A DNA stretch of 20,563 nt from DATFRX01 sp035630615 (GTDB lineage: Bacteria > Actinomycetota > Actinomycetes > Propionibacteriales > Nocardioidaceae). The first letter of the stretch is position 1, and each line of letters starts with the position of its first letter. The notes under the pieces were generated by a model that was not told where the DNA came from, made no database searches, and was given only the letters and a program-made list of their open reading frames with translations. The stretch spans positions 1 through 20,563 of the forward strand of contig DASQKI010000015.1 of NCBI GenBank assembly GCA_035630615.1, read 5' to 3'. This document shows, piece by piece, positions 1 to 5,552 of this stretch. The translations under genes were made by a program, and so were the position numbers.

Positions 1-879
1 GAGCTCCACGTTGAGCGACTTGCACTGTTCTTCGCACGCCGCGCGGTATGCACGAAGGAGTTCGACGGTGTAGCTGTCGAGTGTGACCCTCCGCTCTTGG
101 CGTGCCTTGGTCTCCTTCTCGTGGATGGTGCCGTCGTCTTCGAAGACGCTGCGCGCGATGCTGAGCTTTCGCCGCTCGAGGTCTATGTCGGTCCACCTCA
201 GCGCGCATGCTTCCCCGCGACGGCATCCGCTGACCATGACAAGCCAGAGCATCATGCCCCAGGCCGGGTCTCGCCAGGCGTCGTTCAGTAGCTCGGCGGC
301 CTCCTCGGCTGAGGGTGGGTCCGGTGCCGGGCTGCCGAATGCTGGAGGCTCGGAGAGGGCGGCTTCGTTTATGCCGAGGTACTTCCAACGCACTGCGCGG
401 TCGAGTGACGCGCGGATGATGAAGTGGATTTGGCGGATGGTGCTGCCGCTCAGCGGCTTGCATGTGTGACCGCGTCGGCGGGTGCCGCTGCAGAGTTTGT
501 TGCAGCGTTGGAGCCTGGCGTAGAACCGTTCGAGCAGCTCGACGTCAAGCTCGGCGACGGGGCGGTCGCCGAACGTTGGCTTGATGTAGGCGGCGATGAG
601 CTGGACGTACCGACGGCGAGTCTTGACCGCGAGTTCGGCAACGTCCAGCCACATGTCGACGACTTCCCCCGCGGTCACGGCGCTTCGCGGGTGGCGTCGT
701 TCGTCGATCTGGTTGAGAAGCTTCGTGAGTTCGATCTCGGCTTGCTGTGGGGTGTCGACCGTCTTCTTGAGGTAGCGCTTCTTGCGCGTTAGCGGGTCGA
801 TGCCGGCGTAGGCGACGGCTCGGTACCTGCCGTTCGGCCGCTCCTCGACGTGGCCGCGGCGCTTGACCTGCTTCCCCAT
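1..879 (-). CDS. Tyrosine-family site-specific integrase, C-terminus cut off by window edge
   Basis: Reading from an ATG at 877-879 down to base 1 gives 293 uninterrupted residues with no stop, so the gene continues off the left edge. Residues about 70-165 fit the SAM-like core-binding domain. The catalytic domain follows, with the box I signature SGCRRGEACALRW at 217-229 (catalytic Arg expected at 220) and a beta-hairpin Lys candidate near K258 (KETKARQERR). Box II (HxxR) and the Tyr nucleophile should lie beyond the window. Between the two domains, C126, C130, H138 and C140 form a Cys/His cluster resembling a metal-binding insert. The gene starts 91 bases from the 3' end of tRNA-Arg and points away from it, as in elements that integrate into tRNA genes. 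It should catalyse integration and excision of the element to the left. No clear ribosome binding site precedes the ATG. Confidence 0.9.
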   Translation of the reverse strand, partial: MGKQVKRRGHVEERPNGRYRAVAYAGIDPLTRKKRYLKKTVDTPQQAEIELTKLLNQIDERRHPRSAVTAGEVVDMWLDVAELAVKTRRRYVQLIAAYIKPTFGDRPVAELDVELLERFYARLQRCNKLCSGTRRRGHTCKPLSGSTIRQIHFIIRASLDRAVRWKYLGINEAALSEPPAFGSPAPDPPSAEEAAELLNDAWRDPAWGMMLWLVMVSGCRRGEACALRWTDIDLERRKLSIARSVFEDDGTIHEKETKARQERRVTLDSYTVELLRAYRAACEEQCKSLNVEL

Positions 880-899
880 GCGACCAGGATAAAGGACTG

Positions 900-920
900 G
901 GATTCCCAACGGATTCCCAA
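900..920. repeat. Tandem direct repeat GGATTCCCAA x2
   Basis: GGATTCCCAA occurs at 900-909 and again at 911-920, an 11-base period (one helical turn). It lies between the integrase start and the tRNA-Arg 3' end, where arm-type integrase sites or an excisionase/repressor site would be expected. The function is inferred from position only. Confidence 0.5.
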
Positions 921-936
921 ACTAGCCGACCGCGAG

Positions 937-949
937 GTTAGCGGCTAAC
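937..949. promoter_or_regulatory. Perfect 6+1+6 palindrome in integrase leader/attachment region
   Basis: GTTAGC, one base, GCTAAC form a perfect inverted repeat. A second inverted repeat, ATGTG (952-956) and CACAT (962-966) around CTGGT, lies next to it, just outside the tRNA 3' end. They may be core or arm sites or an operator for the integrase promoter; the sequence cannot tell these apart. Confidence 0.4.
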
Positions 950-970
950 ATATGTGCTGGTCACATGGTG

Positions 971-1043
971 TGCCCCCGGCAGGATTCGAACCTGCGACAC
1001 ACGGTTTAGGAAACCGTTGCTCTATCCCCTGAGCTACGGGGGC
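971..1043 (-). tRNA. tRNA-Arg (anticodon CCT)
   Basis: On the minus strand a 73-base cloverleaf reads from GCCCCCG at 1043 to the discriminator A at 971. The acceptor arms GCCCCCG/CGGGGGC pair. The anticodon stem ACGGT/ACCGT closes the loop TTCCTAA, giving anticodon CCT (codon AGG). The T arm carries GGTTCGAATCC. CCA is not encoded. The 3' end faces the integrase gene, so this tRNA is the likely chromosomal attachment site of the element to the left, and it remains intact. A possible -10 (TACCCT on the minus strand, 1057-1062) lies 13 bases upstream. Confidence 0.97.
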
Positions 1044-1114
1044 TGGGGACACAGGCAGGGTAGCGGTCCCGCGCGCATCGGCCGCGACGCCGGTGCTAGA
1101 TCGCAACGCTGGGG

Positions 1115-1384
1115 TCAGGAGGCGTAGCGCTTGGCGGCGCGGGCGCGGGCCTTGGCGGCCTCCACCTCGCGGTCGCGTGGCGATGCCTTGGTGACGAGCG
1201 TCTCGAGCAGGGCGGTCGTCGTCGCTGTGACGGCTTCGATCGCCTCGTCGAAGGCTTCTTGGTTGGCGGCCGACGGCTTCGTCATGCCACTGACCTTGCG
1301 AACGTACTGCAGCGCGGCGGCGCGTACCTCGTCGTTGGTCGCGGGCGGTTGGAAGTTATGCAGGGTCCGAATGTTGCGGCACAT
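1115..1384 (-). CDS. DUF2277 family protein
   Basis: This 89-residue protein begins MCRNIRTLHNFQPPAT and contains ALQYVRKVSGMTKPS (residues about 25-39) and the C-terminal stretch PRDREVEAAKARARAAKR. These are hallmarks of the small actinobacterial DUF2277 family, which has no established function as far as I know. The open frame extends upstream to 1504, but family homologues begin at MCRNI, so the ATG at 1382-1384 is chosen. The gene lies divergent to the membrane protein at 1494; the 109-base gap holds a 14-bp inverted repeat. It appears to be a stand-alone gene, read towards the tRNA-Arg. Confidence 0.85.
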   Translation of the reverse strand: MCRNIRTLHNFQPPATNDEVRAAALQYVRKVSGMTKPSAANQEAFDEAIEAVTATTTALLETLVTKASPRDREVEAAKARARAAKRYAS

Positions 1385-1411
1385 GACACCAGACTGCCAT
1401 GCCGACCTGAG

Positions 1412-1479
1412 CGGCGGTTTTGCGCACATCTGCATCGCCCCACGCGGGCGACTTGACGGAGGACGGCGCAAAACCGCCG
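1412..1479. repeat. 14-bp perfect inverted repeat with nested hairpin
   Basis: The arm CGGCGGTTTTGCGC at 1412-1425 is perfectly complementary to GCGCAAAACCGCCG at 1466-1479, 40 bases apart. A second stem, TCGCCC (1435-1440) with GGGCGA (1446-1451) around a five-base loop, sits inside. The element fills the divergent intergenic region between DUF2277 and the membrane protein. The ten bases GCGGCGGTTT at its left edge (1411-1420) recur in the palindrome at 5430-5501 (positions 5490-5499). Confidence 0.8.
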
Positions 1480-1493
1480 TAGGCTCCTGGGGC

Positions 1494-2279
1494 ATGGAGG
1501 TCACGAGTCTGCACCGGCGGCGGCTGGCGGATCTGATGATCGTGGCGCTCGCGGTCTTGTCGGTCGGGCTGCTGGCGTACTCGGCGATCGCCGACCTCGA
1601 CTACCAGCAGCAGTTGACGATCTTTTGGATCGACCTCGGCATCTGCGTCCTGTTCGCCATCGAGTTCGTCGGGTCGTGGCGGATCTCCGGGGCGGGCCCC
1701 ATCTACTTGTGGCGCAACTGGTACGACGTGCTCAGCATGGTGCCGGTCGCTCATCCGGACTTCGTCGAAGGCACCTGGACCCGCCTACTCTGGTGGATCG
1801 TCATCCTCGCCCGGGTCGGCCGCGCCGCTGACCGGCTGTACGGCGAGCGCGTCACCGCCGCGGTCACGAGCCGCGTCGTGATCAAGGTCGTCGACACGAT
1901 CAAGTATCCGATCACGGTCGCGGTGCTCGACGAGGTTGCGGGCGTGCTCCAGGCCGGCCGCTACACCGAGAGCCTGGCGAGAGCGCTGCGCGAGAACGAG
2001 CCTGAGATCAAGGCGATGGTCCGCGAGAAGGTGGAGGCCGACCGGTTCACCGGCCGCATCACGTGGGTGCCGTTCCATGATCGGTTGGTCGACACGGTGA
2101 GTGCGACGACGCTGCGGGTGGTTTTCGAGGTGCTCAACGATCCGCGCACCGACGAGCTGATCGCCGATGTGTTGCGCGAAAACCTCCTGCAGTTGCGCGA
2201 GGAGGTCCGCAAGCACGACTACGGCCCGGGCCGGGGTCCCAGCGCCTGGAGCGAGCCAGGAGAGTCGAGTACGCCCTAG
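1494..2279 (+). CDS. Voltage-sensor-like membrane protein (annotated elsewhere as 'ion transporter')
   Basis: The product has 261 residues. Hydrophobic segments lie at about 14-33 (LMIVALAVLSVGLLAYSAI) and 41-61, followed by shorter ones at 77-88 and 98-115. This resembles the S1-S4 part of ion-transport-family proteins. No pore loop or selectivity-filter motif follows; residues 120-240 instead look like a soluble helical domain (TESLARALRENEPEIKAMVREK; ELIADVLRENLLQLREEVRK). The S4-like segment has few regularly spaced Arg residues, so gating by voltage is uncertain. The ATG at 1494 is chosen because the upstream in-frame sequence runs through the inverted repeat and antisense to DUF2277. 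The last roughly 18 residues are Pro/Ser/Gly-rich and abut an HMG-CoA lyase remnant, so this C-terminus may be altered by a deletion. No substrate can be assigned. Confidence 0.7.
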   Translation: MEVTSLHRRRLADLMIVALAVLSVGLLAYSAIADLDYQQQLTIFWIDLGICVLFAIEFVGSWRISGAGPIYLWRNWYDVLSMVPVAHPDFVEGTWTRLLWWIVILARVGRAADRLYGERVTAAVTSRVVIKVVDTIKYPITVAVLDEVAGVLQAGRYTESLARALRENEPEIKAMVREKVEADRFTGRITWVPFHDRLVDTVSATTLRVVFEVLNDPRTDELIADVLRENLLQLREEVRKHDYGPGRGPSAWSEPGESSTP

Positions 2280-2284
2280 TCGAC

Positions 2285-2739
2285 CGGGAGGGCGTCGAAC
2301 CGGCCGAGCGGGTCGGCGCCGTCGCGGGGCGGCTCGTCGATGCGATGCCGGCCGAGATCGCCGTGGCCGACACCATCGGCGTCGGCGTGCCGACCCAGGT
2401 GCACGACGTCGTCGGAGCCGTCGCCGCCGTCGCACCGGGTGTGCCGCTGCGGATCCACCTGCACAACACCCGCAACACGGGATACGCCAACGCCGTCGCC
2501 GCTCTCGAGGCCGGGGTGTCGGCGCTCGACGCCAGCACCTGTGGCATCGGCGGCTGTCCCTTCGCGCCCAACGCCACCGGCAACATCGCGACCGAAGACC
2601 TGCTCTATTGCCTCGACCGGATGGGCGTCGAGACCGGGGTCGCACTGGATCGGTGGTGGCGACCGGGCAGTGGATCGGCGAGCGGCTCGGCGCGGAGGTG
2701 CCCGCACTGCTCGGCAAGGCCGGTCCGTTTCCGTCATAG
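2285..2739 (+). pseudogene. HMG-CoA lyase remnant: N-terminal half missing, plus one frameshift
   Basis: Translation from about 2285 gives DREGVEPAERVGAVAGRLVD, then EIAVADTIGVGVP, the metal-binding HLHNTRNTGYANA segment, and DASTCGIGGCPFAPNATGN with the catalytic-loop Cys. These match the C-terminal half of hydroxymethylglutaryl-CoA lyases, which cleave HMG-CoA to acetoacetate and acetyl-CoA in leucine breakdown. About the first 150 residues of the family are absent: the upstream gene's stop lies immediately before. At about 2653 the frame breaks. The previous frame reads GVALDR, and the expected continuation VATGQWIGERLGAEVPALLGKAGPFPS lies one frame away, ending at the TAG at 2737-2739. 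A single-base deletion (DR-L-VATG expected) explains it. A sequencing error could account for the frameshift, but not for the missing N-terminus. The remnant ends nine bases before the SDR start. Confidence 0.8.
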
Positions 2740-2748
2740 GATCGCCCG

Positions 2749-3582
2749 GTGCCCACCGTGATCCTGACCGGCGCGACCCGCGGAATCGGTCGTGCCGCCG
2801 CCCTCGAGCTGGCCCGTCGAGGTACCGAGCTCGCGATCGTCGGCCGCGACCCCGCTCGCGTCGAAGAGACGGCATCAGCAGCGGAAGCGGTCGCCGACGG
2901 TACGCCGGTCCATCGATACGTCGCCGATCTGTCACGGCTGGGCGAGGTACGCCGGCTCGCCGCCGACCTTCTCGATCGCCACCCGCGGATCGACGTACTC
3001 GCCAACAACGCCGGCGCGATGTTTACGTCTCGGCACCTCACCGACGACGGGTTCGAGCAGACCTTCGCGCTCAACCATCTCAGCCCGTTCTTGCTCACGA
3101 ACCTGCTGCTGGAGCGGCTGACCGAGTCGACCGGACGCGTCGTGACCACGGCGAGCGACGCCCACGGTGGCGGACGGCTCGATCTCGATGACCTCAACTC
3201 CGAACGCGTTCGCTACCGCCCCGGTCGGGCGTACGCGACGTCCAAGCTCTGCAACGTCTTGTTCACCCGCGAGCTCCAGCGGCGCCGTCCGGAGCTGGCG
3301 GTCAACTGCTTCCATCCGGGCGTGATCCGCACCGGTTTCGGCAAGAACGACGGGCTGTTGAGTCGCATCAGCATGACGGCGATCGGTCCGTTCCTGCGTT
3401 CGCCGGAGCGGGGCGCCGAGGGGTTGGTCTGGCTCGCGCTGGACGACGATGCCGGGCAGTTGCGCGGTGAATACGTCGAGCGGCTTCGGGTCGTGGTGCC
3501 GAGCGACCGGGCGCAGGACGACGATCTCGCCGCGGAATTGTGGGAACGCTCCGCACAGCTCACCGGCCTCACCACGGGCTGA
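2749..3582 (+). CDS. SDR family NAD(P)-dependent oxidoreductase (retinol-dehydrogenase-like)
   Basis: The 277-residue protein is a classical short-chain dehydrogenase. It has the nucleotide-binding motif TGATRGIG at residues 7-14, NNAG at 86-89, N109, catalytic S136 and the YxxxK motif at Y162-K166 (AYATSKLCN). The segment NCFHPGVIRTGF after the active site is typical of the RDH/WWOX-like branch acting on alcohol/ketone substrates; the actual substrate cannot be read. The start is a GTG at 2749, directly following the HMG-CoA lyase remnant. The earlier neighbour was therefore a catabolic gene, and lipid or branched-chain metabolism is a plausible context. A strong hairpin five bases past the stop probably ends the transcript. 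Confidence 0.9.
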   Translation: MPTVILTGATRGIGRAAALELARRGTELAIVGRDPARVEETASAAEAVADGTPVHRYVADLSRLGEVRRLAADLLDRHPRIDVLANNAGAMFTSRHLTDDGFEQTFALNHLSPFLLTNLLLERLTESTGRVVTTASDAHGGGRLDLDDLNSERVRYRPGRAYATSKLCNVLFTRELQRRRPELAVNCFHPGVIRTGFGKNDGLLSRISMTAIGPFLRSPERGAEGLVWLALDDDAGQLRGEYVERLRVVVPSDRAQDDDLAAELWERSAQLTGLTTG

Positions 3583-3586
3583 GCCC

Positions 3587-3651
3587 CCACTGGGAGGACC
3601 CAAATCGCGCGACATGCCGGGCGCGTCGCGCGATTTGCGAGCTCCCAGTGG
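3587..3651. terminator. Large two-part stem-loop after the SDR gene
   Basis: The outer stem pairs CCACTGGGAG (3587-3596) with CTCCCAGTGG (3642-3651). A 4x4 internal loop follows, then the inner 13-bp stem CAAATCGCGCGAC (3601-3613) with GTCGCGCGATTTG (3625-3637) around an 11-base loop. It begins five bases after the SDR stop and lacks a U-tract, as is common for GC-rich terminators. It also shares the CACTGGG / CTCCC(C)AGTG motif with the palindrome at 5430-5501, so it could be a member of a repeat family. Confidence 0.65.
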
Positions 3652-3732
3652 TGTGGGTCGATTCTCGCCTGACACAACGCCGCCTTGCTCGACCTGTCGG
3701 TCCGGGTAACGATGGGTCGGACGTCGACGCGT

Positions 3733-3745
3733 ACCACCGGGTGGT
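3733..3745. promoter_or_regulatory. 13-bp palindrome in acyl-CoA synthetase leader
   Basis: ACCACC, one base, GGTGGT form a perfect inverted repeat ending ten bases before the chosen ATG. It overlaps the GG-rich stretch that could act as the ribosome binding site. It may be an operator or simply the translation leader. A weak promoter candidate (TTGCTC at 3685-3690, 16 bases, TAACGA at 3707-3712) lies upstream. Confidence 0.3.
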
Positions 3746-3755
3746 GAAACTCGAC

Positions 3756-5402
3756 ATGGCGGAGCTTTCGTACGCATCGGGGACCTCGGACTTGCCGCTC
3801 CTCGGCGACACCATCGGCGCCAATCTCACTCGCGCCGTCGCCACGTACCCGGATCGCGAGGCGCTCGTCGAGCACACGACCGGGCGACGGTGGTCCTACT
3901 CGGAGCTCGCCCTCGACATCGACGCGGTCGCCGTCGGGCTCCGTGAGCTCGGTGTCGTCAAGGGCGATCGGGTAGGCATCTGGGCGCCTAACTGCGCCGA
4001 GTGGACCTTGACCCAGTACGCCACGGCCAAGCTCGGCGCGATCCTGGTCAACATCAACCCGGCGTACCGGGTTCACGAGTTGGAGTACGTGCTCAAGCAG
4101 GCCGGCATCCGGACGCTCGTCGCGGCGGCGGAGTTCAAGACGTCCGACTACGCCGCGATGATCGAGGAGGTGCGGCCCGACTGTCCGCAACTACGCGACG
4201 TCGTCCTGATCGGACAGGACACCTGGACCGACCTGGTGGCGACCGGGCGAGGCGGTGATCGCAGCGTGCTCGACGAGATCGGGGAGACGCTGTCGGCCGA
4301 CGACCCGATCAACATCCAGTACACGTCGGGCACGACCGGGTTTCCGAAGGGCGCGACGCTGTCGCACCACAACATCCTCAACAACGGCTACTTCGTGGGC
4401 GAGCTGTGCGGCTACACCGAGGCCGACCGAGTCTGCATTCCGGTGCCGTTCTATCACTGCTTCGGCATGGTCATGGGCAATCTCGGAGCGACCAGCCACG
4501 GTGCCTGCATGGTGATCCCGGCGCCGGCGTTCGATCCGGCGCAGACGCTCGCCGCCGTCGCCGCCGAGCGATGCACGTCGCTCTACGGAGTGCCGACGAT
4601 GTTCATCGCCGAGCTCGCCGACCCGAGCTTCGACGACCACGACCTCAGTACGCTGCGCACCGGCATCATGGCGGGTTCGCCGTGCCCGGTCGAGGTCATG
4701 AAGCAGGTCATCGAGCGGATGGGGATGGCCGAGGTGACCATCTGCTACGGCATGACCGAGACGTCGCCGGTGTCGACCCAGACGCGGGCCGACGACTCCG
4801 TCGACCGTCGGGTGTCATCGGTCGGCCGCGTACACCCGCATCTCGAAGTCAAGGTGATCGCCCCTGAGTCGGGCCGTACCGTGCCGCGCGGGGCGTCGGG
4901 CGAGCTGTGCACCCGCGGCTACTCGGTGATGCTCGGCTACTGGGAGCAGCCCGACAAGACGGCCGAGGCGATCGACGCCGCCCGGTGGATGCACACCGGC
5001 GACCTCGCGGTGATGGACGACGAGGGCTACGTCAACATCACCGGGCGGATCAAGGACATGGTGATCCGGGGTGGCGAAAACGTCTATCCGCGTGAGATCG
5101 AGGAGTTTCTCTACACCCATCCGGACGTCCTCGACGCGCAGGTGATCGGCGTGCCCGACGAGCGCTACGGCGAGGAGCTCATGGCTTGGGTGCGGATGCG
5201 GGACGGTGCCGATCCGTTGACGATCGAGGCGCTGCGCGAGTTTTGCACCGGCAAGTTGGCGCACTACAAGATCCCGCGCTACGTGCACATCGTCGACGAG
5301 TTTCCGATGACGGTGACGGGCAAGGTCCGCAAGGTCGAGATGCGGGCCCGGGCCGTCGAGCTGCTCGGCCTCGAGGAGGCGGCGTCGGCGCGGCACGCGT
5401 GA
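3756..5402 (+). CDS. AMP-binding acyl-CoA synthetase (FadD/ACSF2-like)
   Basis: The 548-residue enzyme activates a fatty acid with ATP to an acyl-adenylate and transfers it to CoA. All core motifs of the ANL superfamily are present in order: the P-loop YTSGTTGFPKG at 189-199, YGMTETSPVS at 331-340, HTGD at 413-416, the hinge region GRIKDMVIRGGENVYPREIEE at 430-450, and the C-terminal catalytic Lys at about 523 (TVTGKVRK). The overall sequence (SHHNILNNGYFVGE, PFYHCFGMVMG) resembles medium-chain ACSF2-type synthetases. Chain-length preference cannot be deduced. The open frame extends far upstream through the hairpin, so I chose the ATG at 3756; GTG codons at 3741 and 3744 are alternatives. A compound palindrome follows the stop. 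Confidence 0.93.
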   Translation: MAELSYASGTSDLPLLGDTIGANLTRAVATYPDREALVEHTTGRRWSYSELALDIDAVAVGLRELGVVKGDRVGIWAPNCAEWTLTQYATAKLGAILVNINPAYRVHELEYVLKQAGIRTLVAAAEFKTSDYAAMIEEVRPDCPQLRDVVLIGQDTWTDLVATGRGGDRSVLDEIGETLSADDPINIQYTSGTTGFPKGATLSHHNILNNGYFVGELCGYTEADRVCIPVPFYHCFGMVMGNLGATSHGACMVIPAPAFDPAQTLAAVAAERCTSLYGVPTMFIAELADPSFDDHDLSTLRTGIMAGSPCPVEVMKQVIERMGMAEVTICYGMTETSPVSTQTRADDSVDRRVSSVGRVHPHLEVKVIAPESGRTVPRGASGELCTRGYSVMLGYWEQPDKTAEAIDAARWMHTGDLAVMDDEGYVNITGRIKDMVIRGGENVYPREIEEFLYTHPDVLDAQVIGVPDERYGEELMAWVRMRDGADPLTIEALREFCTGKLAHYKIPRYVHIVDEFPMTVTGKVRKVEMRARAVELLGLEEAASARHA

Positions 5403-5429
5403 CGGGTTCTGGCGCGGGGGTCCCCTACG

Positions 5430-5501
5430 CCAAACCAATTGGCACTGGGGCCCCCCGCACCGAAACTCGATTGGCGCAGGCTCCCCAGTGCGGCGGTTTG
5501 G
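5430..5501. repeat. Compound palindrome between convergent genes
   Basis: CCAAACC (5430-5436) pairs with GGTTTGG (5495-5501), and GCACTGGGG (5442-5450) pairs with CCCCAGTGC (5483-5491) inside it. It sits about 30 bases after the acyl-CoA synthetase stop and likely serves as its terminator. The motif CACTGGGG/CCCCAGTG echoes the 3587-3651 hairpin, and GCGGCGGTTT (5490-5499) repeats the left edge of the 1412-1479 element, suggesting related intergenic palindromes. Confidence 0.6.
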
Positions 5502-5508
5502 ACATGGC

Positions 5509-5541
5509 GAGGCGCCCGCACCATAGGAGTGCGGGCGCCTC
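5509..5541 (-). terminator. Hairpin terminator of the MFS gene
   Basis: GAGGCGCCCGCA (5509-5520) and TGCGGGCGCCTC (5530-5541) form a perfect 12-bp stem with a 9-base loop. It lies 11 bases past the stop of the minus-strand transporter gene. It has no U-tract and could also serve the convergent acyl-CoA synthetase transcript. Confidence 0.75.
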
Positions 5542-5552
5542 AAATTGAGGTG

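Noticed and set aside
1785..3197. A 470-codon minus-strand frame opposite the membrane protein, HMG-CoA lyase remnant and SDR
   Set aside because: Arg/Ser/Pro-rich shadow translation; the plus-strand proteins carry clear family motifs.
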